A stretch of 64,000 nt of DNA, taken from an uncultured Lachnospiraceae bacterium. Lineage in GTDB: Bacteria > Bacillota > Clostridia > Lachnospirales > Lachnospiraceae. Of this stretch, positions 20,563-29,547 are shown piece after piece. The stretch is from NCBI GenBank assembly GCA_949840805.1, contig CATKXR010000014.1:1-64000 (forward strand). The letters run 5' to 3'. The translations under genes and the position numbers were made by a program. Below the pieces are notes generated by a model. It was not told where the DNA came from and did no database searches. It was given only the letters and a program-made list of their open reading frames with translations. Numbering within the stretch: position 1 is the first letter of the stretch; every line of letters begins with the position of its first letter.

Positions 20563-20690
20563 GTCTGTGACGGATATTTCCTGCTCTGTCTTGCGCGTCA
20601 GATCCATGACTTCTTCTGCCCGCTTGCGCGGGATCATGCCTTCTTCGGTCAGGGTGATCCGGCGGTTTCCACGATTGAGAAGAAGCATCC
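20557..20690 (-). pseudogene. LysR regulator fragment
   Basis: RGNRRITLTEEGMIPRKRAE and LTRKTEQEI correspond to residues ~50-85 of LysR regulators, the linker after the HTH. Closely similar to the intact LysR next to it, suggesting an ancient duplicate. Flanked by the DUF3737 remnant with no gap. Confidence 0.6.
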
Positions 20691-20725
20691 TGAGTAAAAG
20701 CCGGGATAACAACACTTTGTGGCGT

Positions 20726-21628
20726 TTACTCCGAATTGTCCCTGAGAGGACCATCAAAATGTTCAAGCATCTCATTAAGCAGCAGCTTCGCCGCCGGTGT
20801 AAATACCTGGTATTTCTTCCAGATAAAATATAGCTTTGTTTTTAACCCCGGTGTTAAAGGCCGAAAGCACAGTTCGCTGTCCGATCCGGTATTGAGAAGT
20901 TGTTTTTCAAAGCCTATAAGATACCCAATCCCTTCTTGAACCAAAATGCCCGCGTTGTATGACAGGTTAAACGTCGCGATAATATTCAGTGTATCGACCT
21001 TTTCCCCAAACCATTTGGGATAGTCCTCTGTAACGCCCTGTCTGGAGCAAATGAGGGGCAAATTTAATAAATCTTTCATGTGGACAGCTTCCTTTTTCGC
21101 AAGGGGGCTGTCCTTTCGCATGAGGACGCCCCAGGTATTCGCATCCGGCATCTCCAGATAGTTATACTTGGACAGGTTTACCTCCTGGGCCAGAACAGCA
21201 AAATCCAGCAGTCCCCGGTCAAGCCGTGCCTCTACATCCTCCGTATCGCCGCTATACAAATGCAGCCGGAAATGTGGATACCGCTCTTGCAGAGACCTGA
21301 CCCGCCGGGCGAGATGCTTCATGCTGTCCGATTCCGCGCAACCGATCCGTACATCTCCGCCGGTGATCTCCCCCAGGGCCTTGAACTCGTCTTCCGTTTT
21401 CCCAACCATGTCCAGAATATCCTCCGCCCGCTTCCGCAGAAGCATCCCTTCATCGGTGAGCCGAACATTGTAATTTCCTCTGATAAACAGCTTTTTCCCA
21501 AGTTCTTCTTCCAGTTCTTTTATCTGCTTTGACAGCGTGGGCTGGGATATGTGGAGCCGCTTTGCCGCATGGGTAATGTTTCCTTCGTGAGCAATTTCTA
21601 AGAAATAGCGTAATGTCCGCAGTTCCAT
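20726..21628 (-). CDS. LysR-family transcriptional regulator
   Basis: 300 residues: N-terminal winged HTH (LRYFLEIAHEGNITHAAKRL, then HISQPTLSKQIKELEEELG) and a substrate-binding domain ending about residue 295. Full family length, clear start. It is divergent from the MATE transporter gene at 22034 and a TGAAATA/TATTTCA inverted repeat lies between, so it probably controls that transporter. Related fragments at 20557 and 25545 show this LysR type was once present in several copies. Confidence 0.9.
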   Translation of the reverse strand: MELRTLRYFLEIAHEGNITHAAKRLHISQPTLSKQIKELEEELGKKLFIRGNYNVRLTDEGMLLRKRAEDILDMVGKTEDEFKALGEITGGDVRIGCAESDSMKHLARRVRSLQERYPHFRLHLYSGDTEDVEARLDRGLLDFAVLAQEVNLSKYNYLEMPDANTWGVLMRKDSPLAKKEAVHMKDLLNLPLICSRQGVTEDYPKWFGEKVDTLNIIATFNLSYNAGILVQEGIGYLIGFEKQLLNTGSDSELCFRPLTPGLKTKLYFIWKKYQVFTPAAKLLLNEMLEHFDGPLRDNSE

Positions 21629-21685
21629 GGCAACACCTCCTTACCTAAAGTATAACACGTCCTGTCATTCTCTACAAGAATATCT

Positions 21686-21715
21686 TGAAATAAAAAACGG
21701 GTATTTGCTATTTCA
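21686..21715. promoter_or_regulatory. Possible LysR binding site
   Basis: TGAAATA (21686-21692) and TATTTCA (21709-21715) form an inverted repeat between the divergent LysR and MATE genes. LysR boxes usually show T-N11-A dyads; this one has a 16-nt gap, so the call is tentative. Confidence 0.3.
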
Positions 21716-21758
21716 GCGGCGCGGCATTATACTCTTTCCATAGGGAGACAGGAACATA

Positions 21759-21878
21759 GTGGAAGCATGGGATATTAAGGGCAGGATAGGCCAGGCCGCT
21801 CTTTTTGCAGGAAAAAAGCTGCCGATGATAGCTCGGTATAGAAAAATGACGGCAAAAATTTATAGAGAGAGGAAGTGA
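21759..21878 (+). CDS. Possible small or truncated ORF
   Basis: A GTG-initiated 39-residue basic frame (VEAWDIKGRIGQAALFAGKK at its start, ending MTAKIYRERK) follows GGGAGACAGG. I do not recognise it; it may be the tail of a lost gene. The rest of 21629-22033 shows no gene. Confidence 0.25.
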   Translation: MEAWDIKGRIGQAALFAGKKLPMIARYRKMTAKIYRERK

Positions 21879-22033
21879 ATTCTGTGGATGAGGAAAAATG
21901 TCCGCAAGCCCGCAATGGCCGCTCCGACCGGTCTTCCCCCTACGTTGCTTATTAATCGTTTACCAGATAAAATTAATTGAGTATTTCCTGTATTACAAAT
22001 ATTGAAAATAAAAGGTGATAGGAGGAAAGTTTT

Positions 22034-23410
22034 GTGATCGGAAAAACACTTGTGAAGGGAACTCCCTGGAAGCTGATTCTATCCTTTGCGATGCCGATTA
22101 TGGCAGGAAACCTTCTGCAGCAACTCTACAATACTGCTGACACGATCATTGTCGGCAACTTCGTGGGAGAGGCCGCCCTGTCTGCTGTTGGTACCTGCTC
22201 CAGCATGACCATGCTGTATTTGGCCCTTGCCCAGGGTTTTTCCATGGGCGCAGGTATCCTGGCCGCGCAGCTTTTTGGCGCCGGAAAGACAGAGGAAACG
22301 CGCAGGCTCGCCGGCACTTCGATCCTGCTCCTTACGGGAATGGGGTTACTGGCTTCTTTCATCGGAGCTGCCACCGCCGGATTGTTCCTGAGATATTTTT
22401 TGGGTGTGCCGGATTCACTGCTGGACATGGCGGTTATCTACTTTATCATTTATGCCGCGGGCCTTATATTCCAGTTTGCCTACAATATCGTGGCCGCACT
22501 GCTGCGCGCCGTAGGGGACAGTAAGGCATCGCTGTATTTCCTTCTGGTTTCCTCCACGGTGAACATTGTGCTGGATCTGCTCTTTGTCGCGGTGCTTCAC
22601 TGGGGGGTGGCCGGGGCAGCCATCGCAACCGTTCTCTCCCAGCTTTGCTGCTGTGTCGCCGCATATGGTTATATGCAAAAGCGGTACCCGGTCTTTCGGT
22701 TTCGCTGGAGAGATTACAGGTTTGACAGGGAGATCGGGGCTGGTGTCCTGCGAACCGGCGCTCCCATGGCGCTCCAGCAGGGAATGGTGTCCTGCGGCTT
22801 TTTCCTCATACAGCGGATGGTGAATTCCTATGGTCCCGCTATGACCGCGTCTTTTACCGTGGCGCAGCGCATAGAAGGATATGTGCTGATTCCGCCCATT
22901 GCGCTGCAAAATACCATGGCAACCTATTGTGGCCAAAACTTTGGGGCAGGAAGAACGGACCGCCTTGTTCTGGGTCTGAAGCAGGCAGTGATGCTGTCAG
23001 TTGGTATGATACTTTGTCTGTCCATCCTGTTGTTTTTGTTCCCTGCATTTGTCATCGGTTTCTTTGGCATTGAGGGGGTTTCTCTGGGATATTGTATACA
23101 GCATGTCCGATCTATGGCGTTTGCTTATTTAATTTTTGCCGCGTATTTTCCCTCCATGGGATTGTTCCAGGCGGTTGGTAAAGGTTTTTGGGCTACGTAT
23201 GTTTCTTCGGCGGCATTAGGCGGGCGCGTTTTGTTCACTTATACCCTATGCCGCCTGCCTGTAATTAATTATTCCGGGCTTTGGTGGAGCCAGCCGCTGG
23301 GATGGTGTATTGCCGGTGTGATGACATGCATCATGCTGTTTTGTATGTTTCACAGTAGCCTTCCATGCCGTATTCCCGGCGTCGCCGTGAATGAAAGGAA
23401 GTCTGTATAA
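22034..23410 (+). CDS. MATE family efflux transporter
   Basis: 458 residues from a GTG start behind AGGAGG. LSFAMPIMAGNLLQQLYNTA, DTIIVGNFVGEAALSAVG and the NFGAGRTDRL block in the second half are typical of the MATE family. About 12 membrane helices. Likely Na+ or H+ driven export of cationic compounds. The LysR gene upstream is divergent and may regulate it. Unlike the MATE frame at 26373 this one is full length. Confidence 0.9.
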   Translation: MIGKTLVKGTPWKLILSFAMPIMAGNLLQQLYNTADTIIVGNFVGEAALSAVGTCSSMTMLYLALAQGFSMGAGILAAQLFGAGKTEETRRLAGTSILLLTGMGLLASFIGAATAGLFLRYFLGVPDSLLDMAVIYFIIYAAGLIFQFAYNIVAALLRAVGDSKASLYFLLVSSTVNIVLDLLFVAVLHWGVAGAAIATVLSQLCCCVAAYGYMQKRYPVFRFRWRDYRFDREIGAGVLRTGAPMALQQGMVSCGFFLIQRMVNSYGPAMTASFTVAQRIEGYVLIPPIALQNTMATYCGQNFGAGRTDRLVLGLKQAVMLSVGMILCLSILLFLFPAFVIGFFGIEGVSLGYCIQHVRSMAFAYLIFAAYFPSMGLFQAVGKGFWATYVSSAALGGRVLFTYTLCRLPVINYSGLWWSQPLGWCIAGVMTCIMLFCMFHSSLPCRIPGVAVNERKSV

Positions 23411-23486
23411 TGAAGGAGATGGTTTTCGCGGCAGGTGAAAGGCAGGATGTTCTGTCTGCGTCAGAATGGTAAAGATAAGGAAAAAT

Positions 23487-24929
23487 ATGAGAAAAATTTT
23501 TATATTGATGGGCGTTATTATGATCTGTTTCGTTGCCGCGTGTGGAGCGCGGCAGAATGAACAGGAATCTTCTTTGGAGGGCGGCAGGGAGAAAACTGCT
23601 GTTTCACAGGAAAAATCCAGGGAAGAATCTTCCTTGAAAGAGGTGGATTCTGTGCCTGGGAAGCAGTCAGAAGAGGCTGGAAATGGCACCGGAGGGTATC
23701 CTTATGATTCTGTTTTCCCACAGCATGAGCCGTATGGGGAAGGGATCGGGGCCATGCCGGGGCGTGTGGTGTGGAATTATGACACGGATTCCGTGCTGTG
23801 GGACGGGGAAGGCTTTTGGTGGCGGCCGGAAAATTTTGATGAGTCTGTCATTCAGAGCATGGTAAATGAAAGCATTGCCTCTCTGGGAGGAAAGGAAACG
23901 GTGAAAGAGGGCTGGAACGCGTTGTTTGTAGCTCATAATGGGGCGAAAGGGAAAGGAAGCGTTTCTTACGCGGCTGGAGAAAAGGTTGCGATAAAGGCGA
24001 ATATCAATGGCTCCGGCGTCTTTGATGACGATACTTCCGGTGAAACACAGATGAGCTATACGAATCCTGTCCTGCTGAAAACGCTGCTGGTCTCACTGGT
24101 GGAGGAAGCCGGTATCAGGCCGTCGGATATTACCGTATATGATGTATCAAGGCTGTTCCCGGACTATATGGTAGAAATGTGTACAGAGGGGAGATTGGAG
24201 GGCGTGAACTTTGTAGACCGGAGAAACGGCATCGCGGATGAGACGGCGCCGATCAACTGGTCTTATGAGTTCAGTGGCGCGGTGAATTATCTGCCAACCT
24301 GTGTGACGGAAGCGGAATATATGATAAATCTGGCGAATTTGAAGGGGCATAGTTACGGGATTACCTTATGCGGAAAAAATCATTTTGGCTCTTTCATCAA
24401 CGGAAACGCGATGCGTCCGCCGGAAGGGGCAAACCTGCATCAGTTTTTGACAAGGAATGAGATGGAAAGCTACAGCCCGCTTACGGATCTGATGGCGAAT
24501 GAACAGCTTGGTGGAAAAACGGTGTTGTATATACTGGATGCGCTCATTTGCGCCACATCAGAGGGTTCTTCTATTACAGAAGAAACGGCCAGATGGCAGC
24601 AGGTTCCTTTTGACGGAAATTTTACGTCCAGCGTGTTTGTTTCGCAAGACCCGGTGGCGATTGATTCTGTGGGGGCGGATTTCCTAATCAATGAGCCTGT
24701 GGTTACGGAACATAATGGGGTTTTGAAGGACAATCCGAATGTGGAGAATTATCTGCATGAGGCCGGATTGGTGGGAAACGCGCCGTCAGGCAATGAGTAT
24801 TATAATGGGGATGGTGAAAAAGTGACGAATTTAGGCGTGCATGAGCATTGGAATAATTCGGTTGAGAAATTGTACGGTCGTAATCTTGGAAAAGAAAAGG
24901 GGATTGAACTGATTTATATTCTGAAATAG
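23487..24929 (+). CDS. DUF362-domain lipoprotein
   Basis: 480 residues from ATG 23487 (ATG 23466 is the alternative). MRKIFILMGVIMICFVAACG is a lipoprotein signal with lipobox VAAC, so the protein is anchored outside the membrane. After a charged linker the DUF362 domain runs from about residue 120: NLANLKGHSYGITLCGKNHF, then VSQDPVAIDSVGADFL. Cytoplasmic DUF362 proteins often carry 4Fe-4S clusters; no ferredoxin CxxCxxC motif is visible here. A relative lies at 32010. Role unknown; I infer a link to the extracytoplasmic redox locus downstream. Confidence 0.8.
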   Translation: MRKIFILMGVIMICFVAACGARQNEQESSLEGGREKTAVSQEKSREESSLKEVDSVPGKQSEEAGNGTGGYPYDSVFPQHEPYGEGIGAMPGRVVWNYDTDSVLWDGEGFWWRPENFDESVIQSMVNESIASLGGKETVKEGWNALFVAHNGAKGKGSVSYAAGEKVAIKANINGSGVFDDDTSGETQMSYTNPVLLKTLLVSLVEEAGIRPSDITVYDVSRLFPDYMVEMCTEGRLEGVNFVDRRNGIADETAPINWSYEFSGAVNYLPTCVTEAEYMINLANLKGHSYGITLCGKNHFGSFINGNAMRPPEGANLHQFLTRNEMESYSPLTDLMANEQLGGKTVLYILDALICATSEGSSITEETARWQQVPFDGNFTSSVFVSQDPVAIDSVGADFLINEPVVTEHNGVLKDNPNVENYLHEAGLVGNAPSGNEYYNGDGEKVTNLGVHEHWNNSVEKLYGRNLGKEKGIELIYILK

Positions 24930-24971
24930 CATTCTGTCCCACAGTTCTGTATTTGCTATGCGGCGGAAAAA

Positions 24972-25148
24972 AGAAATCAGGCAAAGGTAAATCAGGGGGA
25001 AAGGGTTCATGCAGGGGATCTGCTGGTAGTCTTTGATCTGGATAAGGTAAAAAAAGCCGGTTATAAAGCGACTACCATGGTGTTGGTTTCCAATGCCGCG
25101 GATATGGGTAAGATGGCGGAAGCCGGGACAAAACAGCAGAATGCTATT
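24972..25148 (+). pseudogene. PTS EIIA (beta-glucoside/glucose type) fragment
   Basis: About 59 residues match the C-terminus of EIIA-Glc-like domains (GDLLVVFDLDKVKKAGYKAT, then MVLVSNAADMGKM). The phosphorylated histidine and the rest of the transporter are absent. The frame runs straight into the next fragment at a short shared sequence. Confidence 0.6.
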
Positions 25149-25548
25149 ATTTCGATTCGGGGGGCTGGATGGCTTCTGATACCGTGACACCAGATGAATA
25201 TCAGGTAAACGCGGACGGAGCAAGGGTGGAGAACGGAATCGTGATGGCCAGGACTCTGGAAGAAAATACCATAGAGGGAGAAGTGATGTTACCAATTATG
25301 GTTCAGGCTAGAGATCAGGAGTTTGAGGCGGAACTTTATGACAGTGAGACAGCCAGAGAACTGATATCCCGTTTCCCCATGACTATTGCCATGAAGGGGA
25401 TCTCATGCTTTTTGGTTCTGACTGTCTGGTCTTGTTTTATAAGGACTTTCAGACTTCTTACCGCTATACCAGGCTTGGTTGCGTGAAGAACGGGGAAGGG
25501 CTTTCCGGTGCCCTGAGCAGGGGCAGTGTTACGGTGACATTCCATTAG
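25139..25548 (+). pseudogene. Cell-wall-binding/cyclophilin-like protein remnant
   Basis: ECYYFDSGGWMASDTVTPDE matches the wall-binding repeat of the gene at 31173. Then a cyclophilin-like (PF18050 type) domain starts (MVQARDQEFEAELYDSETA) and after a deletion near 25398 resumes in another frame with DLMLFGSDCLVLFYK and SRGSVTVTFH. About 25 residues are missing at that point. It appears to be a decayed paralogue of the exported proteins in the 31-33 kb block. Confidence 0.6.
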
Positions 25549-25887
25549 AGGCTGGCCATAAGGGTTATTTTTTCTAAGAATTTCTGGGCAGGTTTGGAGA
25601 AAAACTGGTATTTTTTCCAGATCAGGTTCATATTCGCGTGAATGGCGGGGGACAGGGGCTTGAACAGGAGGCCGCTGTCCTCTGTCACGTGGATGATCTT
25701 GTCCAGGGCAAAGGCGTATCCCAGGCCTTCTTCTACCATGAGGGAGGCGTTGAAGAGAAGGTTGTAGGTGGCGTCTACATTGATTTCGGAACGGCTCTTT
25801 TTCAGCCAGGACATAATCAGGTCCCCGTCCCTGGTGCTGCGGTTAAAGATCAGAGGTTTGTCATGGAGGTCTTTTGTTTGTAAAGAG
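25545..25887 (-). pseudogene. LysR regulator, C-terminal fragment
   Basis: The last ~110 residues of a LysR substrate-binding domain (ASLMVEEGLGYAFALDKI, ending FLEKITLMASL) are in frame to a proper stop. The upstream continuation of that frame, across 25888-26882, is the antisense of MerR and MATE genes and is not coding. Its stop overlaps the end of the cyclophilin-like remnant. Confidence 0.65.
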
Positions 25888-25934
25888 TGAGGATGTTCAG
25901 GAAGAAAACATTTGAGAGGGGAAGACGGGAGATT

Positions 25935-26279
25935 ATGACAGGGGAAGAGATTAGAAAACGGTTTCAGATACCGAAGGCGGCGCTGGCTGTTTATGATAAT
26001 CAGGTGAGAAGGCTTTTTTATGGAGACGGGACCGGAGAGGGGGAGTATGACGACAGGGATGTGGAACGGATTGGCATGGTTATGGCCTATCAGCGGATGG
26101 GCTTTGAGGACCAGGAGATCGGCGCGTTTTTCCGGATGGAGCAGGAGGGGGAAGCCACAAGGGAGCAAAGGCTTCATATACTTAAGAAACATCGGCTGTG
26201 TATTCTGGATGAGATTCATAAGAAGGAGAGGATTCTGGGTGAGTTGGATTTTCTTCGGTATGAGCTGGGTAGAGTTTAA
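25935..26279 (+). CDS. MerR-like regulator
   Basis: 114 residues from ATG 25935. MTGEEIRKRFQIPKAALAVY resembles the MerR winged-helix start, DDRDVERIGMVMAYQRMGFE the second part, followed by a helical dimerisation tail (EQRLHILKKHRLCILDEIHK). The usual arginine-rich HTH is weak. It lies upstream of the shortened MATE gene in the same direction and probably regulated it. Confidence 0.65.
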   Translation: MTGEEIRKRFQIPKAALAVYDNQVRRLFYGDGTGEGEYDDRDVERIGMVMAYQRMGFEDQEIGAFFRMEQEGEATREQRLHILKKHRLCILDEIHKKERILGELDFLRYELGRV

Positions 26280-26372
26280 ACTTTTAGTTAAAATGATATT
26301 GCCTTTTCGGAACTTCCTTGTAGTGCCAGGGTCTTGTAGAATACAGGTAAGAGGAGAAAAGGAGGGGCAGAT

Positions 26373-26846
26373 ATGGAAGGGAGTAAGAGGCTTTTTAGTG
26401 ACAGGGAGCTGTGGGCTCTGATTATCCCGCTGATGGGGGAAATGGCGCTGAAGCTGGTGGTGGGAATGATCGACACGGTCATGGTGGCCAGCGTTGGGGA
26501 GGCGGCGGTGTCCGGGGTCTCCCTGGTGGATTCGGTGATTCAGCTGCTGATCTATATTTTCGCGGCCATGGCCTCCGGGGGAGCGGTGGTTGCGGGGCAG
26601 TATCTTGGCTCTGGTGAGAGGAAAAGGGCCAGGGCGGCGGCGGGGGACGTGCGTTTTACCATGGGCATGTCGGTGCTCTCCATGTGGGTGTTCCGGTTTG
26701 GAGGTGCCTGGTTTCTGGCTGTGGGGCTTGGCATGGGGGCAGCGGGGGCCTGGGTCTCCATGGCGGTTCTGGACTGGCTGTACCGGTCGGTATGTTACTG
26801 GATCCGGTGGCGGGGAGGAAAATGGGAGGCCAAGAGGGTGATTTAA
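26373..26846 (+). pseudogene. MATE transporter reduced by in-frame internal deletion
   Basis: 157 residues instead of about 440. Residues 1-90 match the MATE N-terminus (IIPLMGEMALKLVVGMIDTV), residues 91-157 its C-terminal end (GDVRFTMGMSVLSMWVFR and a last helix with basic tail). The join after RKRARAAA keeps the frame. About six helices would be made, so normal transport is not expected. AAGGAGGGG precedes the ATG. Confidence 0.75.
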
Positions 26847-26958
26847 AAGTATGCCTTGCAGGCATGGTGAACCATTTGACATGAGTATTGGATAGGATTT
26901 TTGAATTGGTGTAAAATGGAGTCAGAACATACAGAGAAAAATTTAGGAGGATGGAAAT

Positions 26959-27810
26959 ATGGAATTTGTGACATTAAGCAACGGAGTGAAAATGCCAATG
27001 GAAGGGTTCGGCGTGTTTCAGGTGCCGGAGGCAGCGGTCTGTGAGCAGGCGGTGAGGGACGCCCTGGAGGTAGGGTACCGGCTCATTGACACCGCCGCCG
27101 CGTATTTTAACGAGGAGGCTGTGGGGGCGGCGATTAAAAGGAGCGGTGTTCCCAGGGAGGAGCTTTTTGTTACCACAAAGCTGTGGATTCAGGACGCTGG
27201 GTATGAAAACGCGAAAAAGGCGTTTGAGGTTTCTCTTGGGAAACTGGGCCTTGATTATCTTGATCTGTATCTGATTCACCAGCCTATGAATGATTATTAC
27301 GGCTCCTGGCGGGCCATGGAGGAGTTGTATGAGGAGGGGAAAATCCGGGCAATGGGGGTGTGCAATTTTTATCCGGAGAGGCTTGCGGACTTGTGTCTCA
27401 ATGTGAAGGTGAAACCTATGGTAAACCAGGTGGAGCTTCACCCCTTCTTTGCCCAGGAAAATGGCCTTGAGGTGATGAGGGAGTTCGGCGTGCAGCCGGA
27501 AGCCTGGGGGCCGCTGGCTGAGGGAAAACACGGGATCTTCACCCACCCGGTATTGACAGAGATCGGGGGAAAGTATGGGAAGAGCGGGGCTCAGGTGGCT
27601 CTTCGGTGGAATGTACAGAGGGGGGTGGTGATTATCCCCAAATCGGTACACAGGGAGCGCATGGAGGAGAACTTTAACATCTGGGACTTTAGGCTGGATG
27701 AGGGGGATATGGAAGCCATAGCAGCTCTGGATCTGGGGCACAGTGAGATTATTGATCACAGCGCGGCCCAGACGGCGAAGTTTCTTAACGGGTGGAGGAT
27801 TCATGAGTGA
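26959..27810 (+). CDS. Aldo/keto reductase
   Basis: 283 residues, full length. [19 protein letters not shown] contains catalytic Asp and Tyr, [10 protein letters not shown] the Lys and YLIHQPM the His; [20 protein letters not shown] binds NADPH. It resembles the 2,5-diketo-gluconate/prostaglandin F-type AKR group, cytoplasmic, reducing carbonyls with NADPH. TTAGGAGG is upstream. It begins the GC-rich block of redox genes but is not clearly co-transcribed with the next gene (104-nt gap). Confidence 0.9.
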   Translation: MEFVTLSNGVKMPMEGFGVFQVPEAAVCEQAVRDALEVGYRLIDTAAAYFNEEAVGAAIKRSGVPREELFVTTKLWIQDAGYENAKKAFEVSLGKLGLDYLDLYLIHQPMNDYYGSWRAMEELYEEGKIRAMGVCNFYPERLADLCLNVKVKPMVNQVELHPFFAQENGLEVMREFGVQPEAWGPLAEGKHGIFTHPVLTEIGGKYGKSGAQVALRWNVQRGVVIIPKSVHRERMEENFNIWDFRLDEGDMEAIAALDLGHSEIIDHSAAQTAKFLNGWRIHE

Positions 27811-27914
27811 TATGTCTGGCAGGCGGAGTATTCGGCAGGGATTTGGAGGTGTGAGGCCTTTGGGCTGTGCCGGTGTCGGGATAAACAGGGGATTAGAGGG
27901 AGTGTGATGAGAGG

Positions 27915-29543
27915 ATGAATGAAACGAAGCATGAAACGAAGCATGAAAAGAAAAGGGCCCAGCTTCTGATGCTGGCGCTGGCGGTTGTGATTCTGGCGGC
28001 GGCCGGGGCCGGGTGGTATTGGATTGGGTTTCGGCAGAAGGCCGGCGGGAATGAGGGAGCAGGAGCCGGGGGAAGGGCGCAGAACTCTTCCATGGCCGGG
28101 GAAGCGGGCGTGACGGCAGGCGGCGGGTCTGGCGGAGCCGGTTTGGCGGCCGGGGGGTCTGTGGAGGCCGGGCAGGCGGCAGGACGGGAGTCTGGAGGAG
28201 CTATGGGAGAAAACGGGAACTTGGAAAGCGGCAGGGAGCCGGGGGAAATCCGGGACGGACTGATACGTTTGGAGGGCGGAACCTTTGTCATGGGAAGCCC
28301 GGAGGGGGAGCCGGATGAGGTGGCCCATGAGGTGGAGATCAGCGCTTTTTATATTGACCCTTTTGAGGTGACCCAGAGGGATTATGAGGCGGTCATGGGG
28401 GAGAATCCCAGCTATTTTCAGGGGGAGAATCTTCCGGTGGACAGTGTGACCTGGTATGAGGCGGCGGAGTACTGCAACAGGCTCAGTGAGGCCAGGGGGC
28501 TTACGCCTGTTTATGCCATAGGGGACCGGACCGTGACCTGGGACCGGAGCGCCAACGGCTACCGGCTTCTGACCGAAGCGGAGTGGGAGTACGCGGCCAG
28601 GGCAGGGAGCGACACGGTTTTTAATCCGGGGAACCAGATTACCAGTGACAACGCCAATTTTCAGGGCAGTTATCCTTATCTGATTGAGGAGAATTATGTG
28701 AGCCGGAAAAATCCGGAGGTGGTGACCAGCCAGAACCGGGGGCAGACCATAGGGGTTGACAGCCTTTCTCCCAATGAGTTCGGCCTTTACAACATGCACG
28801 GCAATGTGTCGGAGTGGTGTTTTGATTATTATGGGGCCTATGACCTGGAGGGGACTGGGGACCCGGCCGGGGCGCGGAGCGGCTCTCTGAGGGTGAACCG
28901 GGGCGGGGGCTTTAATGACTTTGCCAAGCATTTAAGGAGCGCTTACCGGTCGGCGGCTAATCCTATTGACGGGGATGAGAATTTGGGCTTTCGGATTGGG
29001 AGAAACGGGGCGGCAGGGGAAGGGGTTGTAGAGACGGCCTATTCTCTGGATATTGAAATGCCGGAGAATCCACGGATTCTCATTGCGTATTTTTCTTATT
29101 CGGGCAACACGGAGAACGGGGCCCGGATTATCCGGGAAAAGACAGGGGCTGACCTGGTGGAGATTGAGATGGAGACGCCTTATCGGGGGAACATCTATGA
29201 GGTGTCTCAGGCGGACCTCAATGGGAATGTCCGGCCCAGGCTTACGACCCGTGTGGAGAATATGGAGGAGTATAATGTAGTGCTGCTGGGTTATCCCACC
29301 TGGTGGGCCACTATGCCTATGCCGGTGGTTTCTTTTGTGGAGCAGTATGATTTTGCTGGGAAGATCATGATTCCTTTCAGCAGCCACGGGGGAACCATAT
29401 TTGGGGACAGCGTGTCGGACCTTTCCAAGCTGGTGCCGGATTCCTATGTGGGGATTGGGTTTGAGTTCAACTATTCCGGGGGAAGGGATCTGGAGGAGCG
29501 GATTTCCCAGTGGCTGGCTTCCAGCGGAATCCGGGAGCGGTAG
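27915..29543 (+). CDS. Membrane-anchored FGE-like (SUMF1-type) and flavodoxin fusion
   Basis: 542 residues. Basic N-terminus plus one membrane helix (LMLALAVVILAAAGAGWYWI), then a Gly/Ala/Ser-rich linker to about residue 115. The formylglycine-generating-enzyme-like domain follows (RLEGGTFVMGSPEG, EVTQRDYEAVMG, RLLTEAEWEYAARAG, GNVSEWCFDYYG, LGFRIGR). The redox cysteine pair of true FGE, expected before the final LGFR, is absent (LRSAYRSAANP), so formylglycine formation is unlikely. Residues ~385-540 are a flavodoxin (ILIAYFSYSGNTENGARI, LGYPTWWATMPMPV, PFSSHGGT). The topology puts the flavodoxin outside the membrane, which is unusual. Followed 4 nt later by a DUF4405 gene. Confidence 0.85.
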   Translation: MNETKHETKHEKKRAQLLMLALAVVILAAAGAGWYWIGFRQKAGGNEGAGAGGRAQNSSMAGEAGVTAGGGSGGAGLAAGGSVEAGQAAGRESGGAMGENGNLESGREPGEIRDGLIRLEGGTFVMGSPEGEPDEVAHEVEISAFYIDPFEVTQRDYEAVMGENPSYFQGENLPVDSVTWYEAAEYCNRLSEARGLTPVYAIGDRTVTWDRSANGYRLLTEAEWEYAARAGSDTVFNPGNQITSDNANFQGSYPYLIEENYVSRKNPEVVTSQNRGQTIGVDSLSPNEFGLYNMHGNVSEWCFDYYGAYDLEGTGDPAGARSGSLRVNRGGGFNDFAKHLRSAYRSAANPIDGDENLGFRIGRNGAAGEGVVETAYSLDIEMPENPRILIAYFSYSGNTENGARIIREKTGADLVEIEMETPYRGNIYEVSQADLNGNVRPRLTTRVENMEEYNVVLLGYPTWWATMPMPVVSFVEQYDFAGKIMIPFSSHGGTIFGDSVSDLSKLVPDSYVGIGFEFNYSGGRDLEERISQWLASSGIRER

Positions 29544-29547
29544 GGCC

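Noticed and set aside
25888-26882. N-terminal 330 residues of the minus frame ending at 25545
   Set aside because: Antisense to MerR and MATE genes; only the C-terminal LysR part is real.
26974-28931. Long minus-strand frames opposite the aldo/keto reductase and FGE genes
   Set aside because: Antisense shadows of high-GC genes, proline- and histidine-rich low-complexity proteins.
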